A stretch of DNA of 64,000 bases from Meandrina meandrites (lineage: Eukaryota > Cnidaria > Anthozoa > Scleractinia > Meandrinidae), in assembly GCA_963693305.1 (NCBI GenBank), contig OY855909.1, positions 444,001 to 508,000 on the forward strand. Direction: 5' to 3'. Position 1 is the first letter of the stretch. Every line of letters starts with the position of its first letter. A program made the translations under genes and the position numbers. The notes under the pieces are model-generated. The model was not told the origin of the DNA and did no database searches. It saw nothing but the letters and a program-made list of their open reading frames with translations. Below are positions 37,901 to 52,900 of the stretch, piece after piece.

Positions 37901-40900
37901 GTCCAATTGCGTTCAAAACGCGTTTTTTCGACTTTCCCCATCGGGGCGAAACGAAAAAACACACTTAGGATCGAATACCACGAGGTCGGTTTCATACCAC
38001 CATTTTGAGTGGGCTTTTCCAAGCAGGGCAAAAAGCCGGGTTGACGAACGTCGTCCAATTGCGTTCAAAACGCGTTTTTTCGACTTTCCCCATCGGGGCG
38101 AAACGAAAAAACACACTTAGGATCGAATACCACGAGGTCGGTTTCATACCACCATTTTGAGTGGGCTTTTCCAAGCAGGGCAAAAAGCCGGGTTGACGAA
38201 CGTCGTCCAATTGCGTTCAAAACGCGTTTTTTCGACTTTCCCCATCGGGGCGAAACGAAAAAACACCCTTAGGATAGAATACCACGAGGTCGGTTTCATA
38301 CCACCATTTTAAGTGGGCTTTTCCAAGTAGGGCAAAAAGCCGGGTTGACGAACGTCGTCCAATTGCGTTCAAAACGCGTTTTTTCGACTTTCCCTATCGG
38401 GGCGAAACGAAAAAACACCCTTGGGATCGAATTCCACGACGTCGGTTTCATACCATCATTTTGAGTGGGCTTTTCCAAGCAGGGCAAAAAGCCGGGTTGA
38501 CGAACGTCGTCCAATTGCGTTCAAAACGCGTTTTTTCGACTTTCTCCATCGGGGCGAAACGAAAAAACACCCTTAGGATCGAATTCCACGAGGTCGGTTT
38601 CATACCACCATTTTGAGTGGGCTTTTCCAAGCAGGGCAAAAAGCCGGGTTGACGAACGTCGTCCAATTGCGTTCAAAACGCGTTTTTGCGACTTTCCCCA
38701 TCGGGGCGAAACGAAAAAACACCCTTAGGATCGAATTCCACGAGGTCGGTTTCATACCACCATTTTGAGTGGGCTTTTCCAAGCAGGGCATAAAGCCGGG
38801 TTAACGAACGTCGTCCAATTGCGTTCAAAACGCGTTTTTTCGACTTTCCCCATCGGGTCGGCACGAAAAAACACCCTTAGGATCGAATTCCACGAGGTCG
38901 GTTTCATACCACCATTTTGAGTGGGCTTTTCCAAGCAAGGCAAAAAGCCGGGTTGACGAACGTCGTCCAATTGCGTTCAAAGCGCGTTTTTTCGACTTTC
39001 CCCATCGGGGCGAAACGAAAAAACACCCTTGGGATCGAATTCCACGAGGTCGGTTTCATACCATCATTTTGAGTGGGCTTTTCCAAGCAGGGCAAAAAGC
39101 CGGGTTGACGAACTTCGTCCAATTGCGTTCAAAACGCGTTTTTTCGACTTTCCCCATCGGGGCGAAACGAAAAAACACCCTTGGGATCGAATTCCACGAG
39201 GTCGGTTTCATACCACCATTTTGAGTGGGCTTTTCCAAGCAGGGCAAAAAGCCTGTTTGACGAACGTCGTCCAAATTGCGTTCAAAACGCGTTTTTTCGA
39301 CTTTCCCCATCGGGGCGAAACGAAAAAACACCCTTAGGATCGAATACCACGAGGTCGGTTTCATACCACCATTTTGAGTGGGCTTTTCCAAGCAGGGCAA
39401 AAAGCCGGGTTGACGAACGTCGTCCAATTGCGTTCAAAACGCGTTTTTTCGACTTTCCCCATCGGGGCGAAACGAAAAAACACCCTTAGGATCGAATTCC
39501 ACGTGGTCGGTTTCATACCACCATTTCGAGTGGGCTTTTCCAAGCAGGGCAAAAAGCCGGGTTAACGAAAGTCGTCCAATTGCGTTCAAAACGCGTTTTT
39601 TCGACTTTCCCCATCGGGGCGGCACGAAAAAACACCCTTAGGATCGAATTCCACGAGGTCGGTTTCATACCACCATTTTGAGTGGGCTTTTCCAAGCAAG
39701 CCAAAAAGCCGGGTTGACGAACGTCGTCCAATTGCGTTCAAAGCGCGTTTTTTCGACTTTCCCCATCGGGGCGAAACGAAAAAACACCCTTGGGATCGAA
39801 TTCCACGAGGTCGGTTTCATACCATCATTTTGAGTGGGCTTTTCCAAGCAGGGCAAAAAGCCGGGTTGACGAACGTCGTCCAATTGCGTTCAAAACGCGT
39901 TTTTTCGACTTTCCCCATCGGGGCGAAACGAAAAAACACACTTAGGATCGAATACCACGAGGCCGGTTTCATACCACCATTTTGAGTGGGCTTTTCCAAG
40001 CAGGGCAAAAAGCCGGGTTGACGAACGTCGTCCAATTGCGTTCAAAACCCGTTTTTTCGACTTTCCCCATCGGGACGAAACGAAAAAACACCCTTAGGAT
40101 CGAATACGACGAGGTCGGTTTCATACCACCATTTTGAGTGGGCTTTTCCAAGCAGTGCAAAAAGCCGGGTTGACGAACGTCGTTTAATTGCGTTCAAAAC
40201 GCGTTTTTTCGACTTTCCCCATCGGGGCGAAACGAAAAAACACCCTTAGGATCGAATACCACGAGGTCGGTTTCATACCACCATTTTGAGTGGGCTTTTC
40301 CAAGCAGGGCAAAAAGCCGGGTTGACGAACGTCGTCCAATTGCGTTCAAAACGCGTTTTTGCGACTTTCCCCATCGGGGCGAAACGAAAAAACACACTTA
40401 GGATCGAATACCACGAGGTCGGTTTCATACCACCATATTGAGTGGGCTTTTCCAAGCAGGGCAAAAACCCGGGTTGACGAACGTCGTCCAATTGCGTTCA
40501 AAACGCGTTTTTTCGACTTTCCCCATCGGGGCGAAACGAAAAAACACCCTCAGGATCGAATACCACGAGGTCGGTTTCATACCACCATTTTGAGTGGGCT
40601 TTTCCAAGCAGGGCAAAAAGCCGGGTTGACGAACGTCGTCCAATTGCGTTCAAAACGCGTTTTTTCAACTTTCCCCATCGGGGCGAAACGAAAAAACACC
40701 CTTAGGATAGAATACCACGAGGTCGGTTTCATACCACCATTTTAAGTGGGCTTTTCCAAGTAGGGCAAAAAGCCGGGTTGACGAACGTCGTCCAATTGCG
40801 TTCAAAACGCGTTTTTTCGACTTTCCCTATCGGGGCGAAACGAAAAAACACCCTTGGGATCGAATTCCACGACGTCGGTTTCATACCATCATTTTGAGTG

Positions 40901-43900
40901 GGCTTTTCCAAGCAGGGCAAAAAGCCGGGTTGACGAACGTCGTCCAATTGCGTTCAAAACGCGTTTTTTCGACTTTCCCCATCGGGGCGAAACGAAAAAA
41001 CACCCTTACGATCGAATACCATGAGGTCGGTTTCATACCACCATTTTAAGTGGGCTTTTCCAAGCAGGGCAAAAAGCCGGGTTAAAGAACGTCGTCCAAT
41101 TGCGTTCAAAACGCGTTTTTTCGACTTTCCCCATCGGGGCGAAACGAAAAAACACACTTAGGATCGAATACCACGAGGTCGGTTTCATACCACCATTTTG
41201 AGTGGGCTTTTCCAAGCAGGGCAAAAAGCCGGGTTGACGAACGTCGTCCAATTGCGTTCAAAACGCGTTTTTTCGACTTTCCCCATCGGGGCGAAACGAA
41301 AAAACACACTTAGGATCGAATACCACGAGGTCGGTTTCATACCACCATTTTGAGTGGGCTTTTCCAAGCAGGGCAAAAAGCCGGGTTGACGAACGTCGTC
41401 CAATTGCGTTCAAAACGCGTTTTTTCGACTTTCCCCATCGGGACGAAACGAAAAAACACCCTTAGGATCGAATACGACGAGGTCGGTTTCATACCACCAT
41501 TTTGAGTGGGCTTTTCCAAGCAGTGCAAAAAGCCGGGTTGACGAACGTCGTTTAATTGCGTTCAAAACGCGTTTTTTCGACTTTCCCCATCGGGGCGAAA
41601 CGAAAAAACACCCTTAGGATCGAATACCACGAGGTCGGTTTCATACCACCATTTTGAGTGGGCTTTTCCAAGCAGGGCAAAAAGCCGGGTTGACGAACGT
41701 CGTCCAATTGCGTTCAAAACGCGTTTTTGCGACTTTCCCCATCGGGGCGAAACGAAAAAACACACTTTGGATCGAATACCACGAGGTCGGTTTCATACCA
41801 CCATATTGAGTGGGCTTTTCCAAGCAGGGCAAAAACCCGGGTTGACGAACGTCGTCCAATTGCGTTCAAAACGCGTTTTTTCGACTTTCCCCATCGGGGC
41901 GAAACGAAAAAACACCCTTAGGATCGAATACCACGAGGTCGGTTTCATACCACCATTTTGAGTGGGCTTTTCCAAGCAGGGCAAAAAGCCGGGTTGACGA
42001 ACGTCGTCCAATTGCGTTCAAAACGCGTTTTTTCGACTTTCCCCATCGGGGCGAAACGAAAAAAACACCCTTAGGATCGAATACCACGAGGTCGGTTTCA
42101 TACCACCATTTTGAGTGGGCTTTTCCAAGCAGGGCAAAAAGCCGGGTTGACGAACGTCGTCCAATTGCGTTCAAAACGCGTTTTTTCGACTTTCCCCATC
42201 GGGGCGAAACGAAAAAACACACTTAGGATCGAATACCACGAGGTCGGTTTCATACCACCATTTTGAGTGGGCTTTTCCAAGCAGGGCAAAAAGCCGGGTT
42301 GACGAACGTCGTCCAATTGCGTTCAAAACGCGTTTTTTCGACTTTCCCCATCGGGGCGAAACGAAAAAACACCCTTAGGATCGAATACCACGAGGTCGGT
42401 TTCATACCACCATTTTGAGTGGGCTTTTCCAAGCAGGGCAAAAAGCCGGGTTGACGAACGTCGTCCAATTGCGTTCAAAACGCGTTTTTTCGACTTTCCC
42501 CATCGGGGCGAAACGAAAAAACACCCTTAGGATCGAATTCCACGAGGTCGGTTTCATACCACCATTTTGAGTGGGCTTTTCCAAGCAGGGCAAAAACCCG
42601 GGTTGACGAACGTCGTCCAATTGCGTTCAAAACGCGTTTTTTCGACTTTCCCCATCGGGGCGAAACGAAAAAACACCCTTAGGATCGAATACCACGAGGT
42701 CGGTTTCATACCACCATTTTGAGTGGGCTTTTCCAAGCAGGGCAAAAAGCCGGGTTGACGAACGTCGTCCAATTGCGTTCAAAACGCGTTTTTTCGACTT
42801 TCCCCATCGGGGCGAAACGAAAAAACACCCTTAGGATCGAATACCACGAGGTCGGTTTCATACCACCATTTTGAGTGGGCTTTTCCAAGCAGGGCAAAAA
42901 GCCGGGTTGACGAACGTCGTCCAATTGCGTTCAAAACGCGTTTTTTCGACTTTCCCCATCGGGGCGAAACGAAAAAACACCATTAGGATCGAATTCCACT
43001 AGGTCGGTTTCATACCACCATTTTGAGTGGGCTTTTCCAAGCAGGGCAAAAAGCCGGGTTGACGAACGTCATCCAATTGCGTTCAAAACGCGTTTTTTCG
43101 ACTTTCCCCATCGGGGCGAAACGAAAAAACACCATTAGGATCGAATTCCACTAGGTCGGTTTCATACCACCATTTTGAGTGGGCTTTTCCAAGCAGGGCA
43201 AAAAGCCGGGTTGACGAACGTCGTCCAATTGCGTTCAAAACGCGTTTTTTCGACTTTCCCCATCGGGGCGAAACGAAAAAACACCATTAGGATCGAATTC
43301 CACGAGGTCGGTTTCATACCACCATTTTGAGTGGGCTTTTCCAAGCAGGGCAAAAAGCCGGGTTGACGAACGTCGTCCAATTGCGTTCAAAACGCGTTTT
43401 TTCGACTTTCCCCATCGGGGCGAAACGAAAAAACACCCTTAGGATCGAATTCCACGAGGTCGGTTTCATACCACCATTTTGAGTGGGCTTTTCCAAGCAG
43501 GGCAAAAAGCCGGGTTGACGAACGTCGTCCAATTGCGTTCAAAACGCGTTTTTTCGACTTTCTCCATCGGGGCGAAACGAAAAAACACCCTTAGGATCGA
43601 ATTCCACGAGGTCGGTTTCATACCACCATTTTGAGTGGGCTTTTCCAAGCAGGGCAAAAAGCCGGGTTGACGAACGTCGTCCAATTGCGTTCAAAACGCG
43701 TTTTTGCGACTTTCCCCATCGGGGCGAAACGAAAAAACACCCTTAGGATCGAATTCCACGAGGTCGGTTTCATACCACCATTTTGAGTGGGCTTTTCCAA
43801 GCAGGGCATAAAGCCGGGTTAACGAACGTCGTCCAATTGCGTTCAAAACGCGTTTTTTCGACTTTCCCCATCGGGTCGGCACGAAAAAACACCCTTAGGA

Positions 43901-46900
43901 TCGAATTCCACGAGGTCGGTTTCATACCACCATTTTGAGTGGGCTTTTCCAAGCAAGGCAAAAAGCCGGGTTGACGAACGTCGTCCAATTGCGTTCAAAG
44001 CGCGTTTTTTCGACTTTCCCCATCGGGGCGAAACGAAAAAACACCCTTGGGATCGAATTCCACGAGGTCGGTTTCATACCATCATTTTGAGTGGGCTTTT
44101 CCAAGCAGGGCAAAAAGCCGGGTTGACGAACTTCGTCCAATTGCGTTCAAAACGCGTTTTTTCGACTTTCCCCATCGGGGCGAAACGAAAAAACACCCTT
44201 GGGATCGAATTCCACGAGGTCGGTTTCATACCACCATTTCGAGTGGGCTTTTCCAAGCAGGGCAAAAAGCCTGTTTGACGAACGTCGTCCAAATTGCGTT
44301 CAAAACGCGTTTTTTCGACTTTCCCCATCGGGGCGAAACGAAAAAACACCCTTAGGATCGAATACCACGAGGACGGTTTCATACCACCATTTTGAGTGGG
44401 CTTTTCCAAGCAGGGCAAAAAGCCGGGTTGACGAACGTCGTCCAATTGCGTTCAAAACGCGTTTTTTCGACTTTCCCCATCGGGGCGAAACGAAAAAACA
44501 CCCTTAGGATCGAATTCCACGTGGTCGGTTTCATACCACCATTTCGAGTGGGCTTTTCCAAGCAGGGCAAAAAGCCGGGTTAACGAACGTCGTCCAATTG
44601 CGTTCAAAACGCGTTTTTTCGACTTTCCCCATCGGGGCGGCACGAAAAAACACCCTTAGGATCGAATTCCACGAGGTCGGTTTCATACCACCATTTTGAG
44701 TGGGCTTTTCCAAGCAAGGCAAAAAGCCGGGTTGACGAACGTCGTCCAATTGCGTTCAAAGCGCGTTTTTTCGACTTTCCCCATCGGGGCGAAACGAAAA
44801 AACACCCTTGGGATCGAATTCCACGAGGTCGGTTTCATACCATCATTTTGAGTGGGCTTTTCCAAGCAGGGCAAAAAGCCGGGTTGACGAACTTCGTCCA
44901 ATTGCGTTCAAAACGCGTTTTTTCGACTTTCCCCATCGGGGCGAAACGAAAAAACACCCTTAGGATCGAATTCCACGAGGTCGGTTTCATACCACCATTT
45001 CGAGTGGGCTTTTCCAAGCAGGGCAAAAAGCCTGTTTGACGAACGTCGTCCAAATTGCGTTCAAAACGCGTTTTTTCGACTTTCCCCATCGGGGCGAAAC
45101 GAAAAAACACCCTTAGGATCGAATACCACGAGGTCGGTTTCATACCACCATTTTGAGTGGGCTTTTCCAAGCAGGGCAAAAAGCCGGGTTGACGAACGTC
45201 GTCCAATTGCGTTCAAAACGCGTTTTTTCGACTTTCCCCATCGGGGCGAAACGAAAAAACACCCTTAGGATCGAATTCCACAAGGTCGGTTTCATACCAC
45301 CATTTCGAGTGGGCTTTTCCAAGCAGGGCAAAAACCCGGGTTGACGAACGTCGTCCAATTGCGTTCAAAACGCGTTTTTTCGACTTTCCCCATCGGGGCG
45401 AAACGAAAAAACACCCTTAGGATCGAATACCACGAGGTCGGTTTCACACCACCATTTTGAGTGGGCTTTTCCAAGCAGGGCAAAAAGCCTGTTTGACCAA
45501 CGTCGTCCAATATCGTTCAAAACGCGTTTTTTCGACTTTCCCCATCGGGGCGAAACGAAATAACACCCTTGGGATCGAATTCCACGAGGTCGGTTTCATA
45601 CCACCATTTTGAGTGGGCTTTTCCAAGCAGGGCAAAAAGCCGGGTTGACGAACGTCGTCCAATTGCGTTCAAAACGCGTTTTTTCGACTTTCCCCATCGG
45701 GGCGAAACGAAAAAACACCCTTAGGATAGAATACCACGAGGTCGGTTTCATACCACCGTTTTGAGTGGGCTTTTCCAAGCAGGGCATAAAGCCGGGTTAA
45801 CGAACGTCGTCCAATTGCGTTCAAAACGCGTTTTTTCGACTTTCCCCATCGGGGCGGCACGAAAAAACACCCTTAGGATCGAATTCCACGAGGTCGGTTT
45901 CATACCACCATTTTGAGTGGGCTTTTCCAAGCAAGGCAAAAAGCCGGGTTGACGAACGTCGTCCAATTGCGTTCAAAGCGCGTTTTTTCGACTTTCCCCA
46001 TCGGGGCGAAACGAAAAAACACCCTTGGGATCGAATTCCACGAGGTCGGTTTCATACCATCATTTTGAGTGGGCTTTTCCAAGCAGGGCAAAAAGCCGGG
46101 TTGACGAACTTCGTCCAATTGCGTTCAAAACGCGTTTTTTCGACTTTCCCCATCGGGGCGAAACGAAAAAACACCCTTAGGATCGAATTCCACGAGGTCG
46201 GTTTCATACCACCATTTCGAGTGGGCTTTTCCAAGCAGGGCAAAAAGCCTGTTTGACGAACGTCGTCCAAATTGCGTTCAAAACGCGTTTTTTCGACTTT
46301 CCCCATCGGGGCGAAACGAAAAAACACCCTTAGGATCGAATACCAGGAGGTCGGTTTCATACCACCATTTTGAGTGGGCTTTTCCAAGCAGGGCAAAAAG
46401 CCGGGTTGACGAACGTCGTCCAATTGCGTTCAAAACGCGTTTTTTCGACTTTCTTCATCGGGGCGAAACAAAAAAACACCCTTAGGATCGAATACCACGA
46501 GGTCGGTTTCATACCACCATTTTGAGTGGGCTTTTCCAAGCAGGGCAAAAAGCCGGGTTGACGAACGTCGTCCAATTGCGTTCAAAACGCGTTTTTTCGA
46601 CTTTCCCCATCGGGGCGAAACGAAAAAACACCCTTAGGATCGAATACCACGAGGTCGGTTTCATACCACCATTTTGAGAGGGCTTTTCCAAGCAGGGCAA
46701 AAAGCCAGGTTGACGAACGTCGTCCAATTGCGTTCAAAACGCGTTTTTGCGACTTTCCCCATCGGGGCGAAACGACAAAACACCCTTAGGATCGAATTCC
46801 ACGAGGTCGGTTTCATACCACCATTTTGAGTGGGCTTTTCCAAGCAGGGCAAAAAGCCGGGTTGACGAACGTCGTCCAATTGCGTTCAAAACGCGTTTTT

Positions 46901-49900
46901 TCGACTTTCCCCATCGGGGCGAAACGAAAAAACACCCTTACGATCGAATACCATGAGGTCGGTTTCATACCACCATTTTAAGTGGGCTTTTCCAAGCAGG
47001 GCAAAAAGCCGGGTTAACGAACGTCGTCCAATTGCGTTCAAAACGCGTTTTTTCGACTTTCCCCATCGGGGCGAAAAGAAAAAACACACTTAGGATCGAA
47101 TACCACGAGGTCGGTTTCATACCACCATTTTGAGTGGGCTTTTCCAAGCAGGGCAAAAAGCCGGGTTGACGAACGTCGTCCAATTGCGTTCAAAACGCGT
47201 TTTTTCGACTTTCCCCATCGGGGCGAAACGAAAAAACACACTTAGGATCGAATACCACGAGGTCGGTTTCATACCACCATTTTGAGTGGGCTTTTCCAAG
47301 CAGGGCAAAAAGCCGGGTTGACGAACGTCGTCCAATTGCGTTCAAAACGCGTTTTTTCGACTTTCCCCATCGGGGCGAAACGAAAAAACACCCTTAGGAT
47401 AGAATACCACGAGGTCGGTTTCATACCACCATTTTAAGTGGGCTTTTCCAAGTAGGGCAAAAAGCCGGGTTGACGAACGTCGTCCAATTGCGTTCAAAAC
47501 GCGTTTTTTCGACTTTCCCTATCGGGGCGAAACGAAAAAACACCCTTGGGATCGAATTCCACGACGTCGGTTTCATACCATCATTTTGAGTGGGCTTTTC
47601 CAAGCAGGGCAAAAAGCCGGGTTGACGAACGTCGTCCAATTGCGTTCAAAACGCGTTTTTTCGACTTTCCCCATCGGGGCGAAACGAAAAAACACCCTTA
47701 CGATCGAATACCATGAGGTCGGTTTCATACCACCATTTTAAGTGGGCTTTTCCAAGCAGGGCAAAAAGCCGGGTTAACGAACGTCGTCCAATTGCGTTCA
47801 AAACGCGTTTTTTCGACTTTCCCCATCGGGGCGAAACGAAAAAACACACTTAGGATCGAATACCACGAGGTCGGTTTCATACCACCATTTTGAGTGGGCT
47901 TTTCCAAGCAGGGCAAAAAGCCGGGTTGACGAACGTCGTCCAATTGCGTTCAAAACGCGTTTTTTCGACTTTCCCCATCGGGGCGAAACGAAAAAACACA
48001 CTTAGGATCGAATACCACGAGGTCGGTTTCATACCACCATTTTGAGTGGGCTTTTCCAAGCAGGGCAAAAAGCCGGGTTGACGAACGTCGTTTAATTGCG
48101 TTCAAAACGCGTTTTTTCGACTTTCCCCATCGGGGCGAAACGAAAAAACACCCTTAGGATCGAATACCACGAGGTCGGTTTCATACCACCATTTTGAGTG
48201 GGCTTTTCCAAGCAGGGCAAAAAGCCGGGTTGACGAACGTCGTCCAATTGCGTTCAAAACGCGTTTTTGCGACTTTCCCCATCGGGGCGAAACGAAAAAA
48301 CACACTTAGGATCGAATACCACGAGGTCGGTTTCATACCACCATATTGAGTGGGCTTTTCCAAGCAGGGCAAAAACCCGGGTTGACGAACGTCGTCCAAT
48401 TGCGTTCAAAACGCGTTTTTTCGACTTTCCCCATCGGGGCGAAACGAAAAAACACCCTCAGGATCGAATACCACGAGGTCGGTTTCATACCACCATTTTG
48501 AGTGGGCTTTTCCAAGCAGTGCAAAAAGCCGGGTTGACGAACGTCGTCCAATTGCGTTCAAAACGCGTTTTTTCGACTTTCCCCATCGGGGCGAAACGAA
48601 AAAACACCCTTAGGATCGAATTCCACGAGGTCGGTTTCATACCACCATTTTGAGTGGGCTTTTCCAAGCAGGGCAAAAACCCGGGTTGACGAACGTCGTC
48701 CAATTGCGTTCAAAACGCGTTTTTTCGACTTTCCCCATCGGGGCGAAACGAAAAAACACCCTTAGGATCGAATACCACGAGGTCGGTTTCATACCACCAT
48801 TTTGAGTGGGCTTTTCCAAGCAGGGCAAAAAGCCGGGTTGACGAAAGTCGTCCAATTGCGTTCAAAACGCGTTTTTTCGACTTTCCCCATCGGGGCGAAA
48901 CGAAAAAAACACCCTTAGGATCGAATACCACGAGGTCGGTTTCATACCACCATTTTGAGTGGGCTTTTCCAAGCAGGGCAAAAAGCCGGGTTGACGAACG
49001 TCGTCCAATTGCGTTCAAAACGCGTTTTTTCGACTTTCCCCATCGGGGCGAAACGAAAAAACACCCTTAGGATCGAATTCCACGAGGTAGGTTTCATACC
49101 ACCATTTTGAGTGGGCTTTTCCAAGCAGGGCAAAAACCCGGGTTGACGAACGTCGTCAAATTGCGTTCAAAACGCGTTTTTTCGACTTTCCCCATCGGGG
49201 CGAAACGAAAAAACACCCTTAGGATCGAATACCACGAGGTCGGTTTCATACCACCATTTTGAGTGGGCTTTTCCAAGCAGGGCAAAAACCCGGGTTGACG
49301 AACGTCGTCCAATTGCGTTCAAAACGCGTTTTTTCGACTTTCCCCATCGGGGCGAAACGAAAAAACACCCTTAGGATCGAATACCACGAGGTCGGTTTCA
49401 TACCACCATTTTGAGTGGGCTTTTCCAAGCAGGGCAAAAAGCCGGGTTGACGAACGTCGTCCAATTGCGTTCAAAACGCGTTTTTTCGACTTTCCCCATC
49501 GGGGCGAAACGAAAAAACACCATTAGGATCGAATTCCACTAGGTCGGTTTCATACCACCATTTTGAGTGGGCTTTTCCAAGCAGGGCAAAAAGCCGGGTT
49601 GACGAACGTCATCCAATTGCGTTCAAAACGCGTTTTTTCGACTTTCCCCATCGGGGCGAAACGAAAAAACACCATTAGGATCGAATTCTACTAGGTCGGT
49701 TTCATACCACCATTTTGAGTGGGCTTTTCCAAGCAGGGCAAAAAGCCGGGTTGACGAACGTCGTCCAATTGCGTTCAAAACGCGTTTTTTCGACTTTCCC
49801 CATCGGGGCGAAACGAAAAAACACCATTAGGATCGAATTCCACGAAGTCGGTTTCATACCACCATTTTGAGTGGGCTTTTCCAAGCAGGGCAAAAAGCCG

Positions 49901-52900
49901 GGTTGACGAACGTCGTCCAATTGCGTTCAAAACGCGTTTTTTCGACTTTCCCCATCGGGGCGAAACGAAAAAACACCCTTAGGATCGAATTCCACGAGGT
50001 CGGTTTCATACCACCATTTTGAGTGGGCTTTTCCAAGCAGGGCAAAAAGCCGGGTTGACGAACGTCGTCCAATTGCGTTCAAAACGCGTTTTTTCGACTT
50101 TCCCCATCGGGGCGAAACGAAAAAACACCCTTAGGATCGAATACCACGAGGTCGGTTTCATACCACCATTTTGAGTGGGCTTTTCCAAGCAGGGCAAAAA
50201 GCCGGGTTGACGAACGTCGTCCAATTGCGTTCAGAACGCGTTTTTTCGACTTTCCCCATCGGGGCGAAACGAAAAAACACCATTAGGATCGAATTCCACT
50301 AGGTCGGTTTCATACCACCATTTTGAGTGGGCTTTTCCAAGCAGGGCAAAAAGCCGGGTTGACGAACGTCGTCCAATTGCGTTCAAAACGCGTTTTTTCG
50401 ACTTTCCCCATCGGGGCGAAACGAAAAAACACCATTAGGATCGAATTCCACTAGGTCGGTTTCATACCACCATTTTGAGTGGGCTTTTCCAAGCAGGGCA
50501 AAAAGCCGGGTTGACGAACGTCGTCCAATTGCGTTCAAAACGCGTTTTTTCGACTTTCCCCATCGGGGCGAAACGAAAAAACACCATTAGGATCGAATTC
50601 CACGAGGTCGGTTTCATACCACCATTTTGAGTGGGCTTTTCCAAGCAGGGCAAAAAGCCGGGTTGACGAACGTCGTCCAATTGCGTTCAAAACGCGTTTT
50701 TTTGACTTTCCCCATCGGGGCGAAACGAAAAAACACCCTTAGGATCGAATTCCACGAGGTCGGTTTCATACCACCATTTCGAGTGGGCTTTTCCAAGCAG
50801 GGCAAAAAGCCGGGTTGACGAACGTCGTCCAATTGCGTTCAAGACGCGTTTTTTCGACTTTCCCCATCGGGGCGAAACGAAAAAACACCCTTAGGATCGA
50901 ATATTACGAGGTCGGTTTCATACCACCATTTTAAGTGGGCTTTTCAAGGCAGGGCAAAAAGCCGGGTTGACGAACGTCGTCCAATTGCGTTCAAAACGCG
51001 TTTTTTCGACTTTCCCCATCGGGGCGAAACGAAAAAACACACTTAGGATCGAATACCACGAGGTCGGTTTCATACCACCATTTTGAGTGGGCTTTTCCAA
51101 GCAGGGCAAAAAGCCGGGTTGACGAACGTCGTCCAATTGCGTTCAAAACGCGTTTTTTCGACTTTCCCCATCGGGGCGAAACGAAAAAACACCCTTAGGA
51201 TCGAATACCACGAGGTCAGTTTCATACCACCATTTTGAGTGGGCTTTTCCAAGCAGGGCAAAAAGCCGGGTTGACGAACGTCGTCCAATTGCGTTCAAAA
51301 CGCGTTTTTTCGACTTTCCCCATCGCGGCGAAACGAAATAACACCCTTGGGATCGAATTCCACGAGGTCGGTTTCATACCACCATTTTGAGTGGGCTTTT
51401 CCAAGCAGGGCAAAAAGCCGGGTTGACGAACGTCGTCCAATTCCGTTCAAAAAGCATTTTTTCGACCTTCCCCATCGGGGCGAAACGAAAAAACACCCTT
51501 AGGATCGAATACCACGAGGTCGGTTTCATACAACCATTTTGAGTGGGCTTTTCCAAGCAGGGCAAAAACCCGGGTTGACGAACGTCGTCCAATTGCGTTC
51601 AAAACGCGTTTTTTCGACTTTCCCCATCGGGGCGAAACGAAAAAACACCCTTAGGATCGAATACCACGAGGTCGGTTTCATACCACCATTTTGAGTGGGC
51701 TTTTCCAAGCAGGGCAAAAAGCCGGGTTGACGAACGTCGTCCAATTGCTTTCAAAACGCGTTTTTTCGACTTTCCCCATCGGGGCGAAACCAAAAAACAC
51801 CCTTAGGATCGAATACCACGAGGTCGGTTTCATACCACCATTTTGAGTGGGCTTTTCCAAGCAGGGCAAAAAGCCGGGTTGACGAACGTCGTCCAATTGC
51901 GTTCAAAACGCGTTTTTTCGACTTTCCCCATCGGGGCGAAACGAAAAAACACCCTTAGGATCGAATTCCACGAGGTCGGTTTCATACCACCATTTTGAGT
52001 GGGCTTTTCCAAGCAGGGCAAAAACCCGGGTTGACGAACGTCGTCCAATTGCGTTCAAAACGCGTTTTTTCGACTTTCCCCATCGGGGCGAAACGAAAAA
52101 ACACCCTTAGGATCGAATACCACGAGGTCGGTTTCATACCACCATTTTGAGTGGGCTTTTCCAAGCAGGGCAAAAAGCCGGGTTGACGAACGTCGTCCAA
52201 TTGCGTTCAAAACGCGTTTTTTCGACTTTCCCCATCGGGGCGAAACGAAAAAACACCCTTAGGATCGAATACCACGAGGTCGGTTTCATACCACCATTTT
52301 GAGTGGGCTTTTCCAAGCAGGGCAAAAAGCCGGGTTGACGAACGTCGTCCAATTGCGTTCAAAACGCGTTTTTTCGACTTTCCCCATCGGGGCGAAACGA
52401 AAAAACACCCTTAGGATCGAATACCACGAGGTCGGTTTCATACCACCATTTTGAGTGGGCTTTTCCAAGCAGGGCAAAAAGCCGGGTTGACGAACGTCGT
52501 CCAATTGCGTTCAAAACGCGTTTTTTCGACTTTCCCCATCGGGGCGAAACGAAAAAACACCATTAGGATCGAATTCCACGAGGTCGGTTTCATACCACCA
52601 TTTTGAGTGGGCTTTTCCAAGCAGGGCAAAAAGCCGGGTTGACGAACGTCGTCCAATTGCGTTCAAAACGCGTTTTTTTGACTTTCCCCATCGGGGCGAA
52701 ACGAAAAAACACCCTTAGGATCGAATTCCACGAGGTCGGTTTCATACCACCATTTCGAGTGGCCTTTTCCAAGCAGGGCAAAAAGCCGGGTTGACAAACG
52801 TCGTCCAATTGCGTTCAAGACGCGTTTTTTCGACTTTCCCCATCGGGGCGAAACGAAAAAACACCCTTGGGATCGAATTCTACGTGGTCGGTTTCATACC

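Noticed and set aside
37800..52600. Telomere-like repeats (CCCTTAGG words)
   Set aside because: The word occurs once per 152-bp monomer inside ACACCCTTAGGATCG and is not a tandem TTAGGG run.
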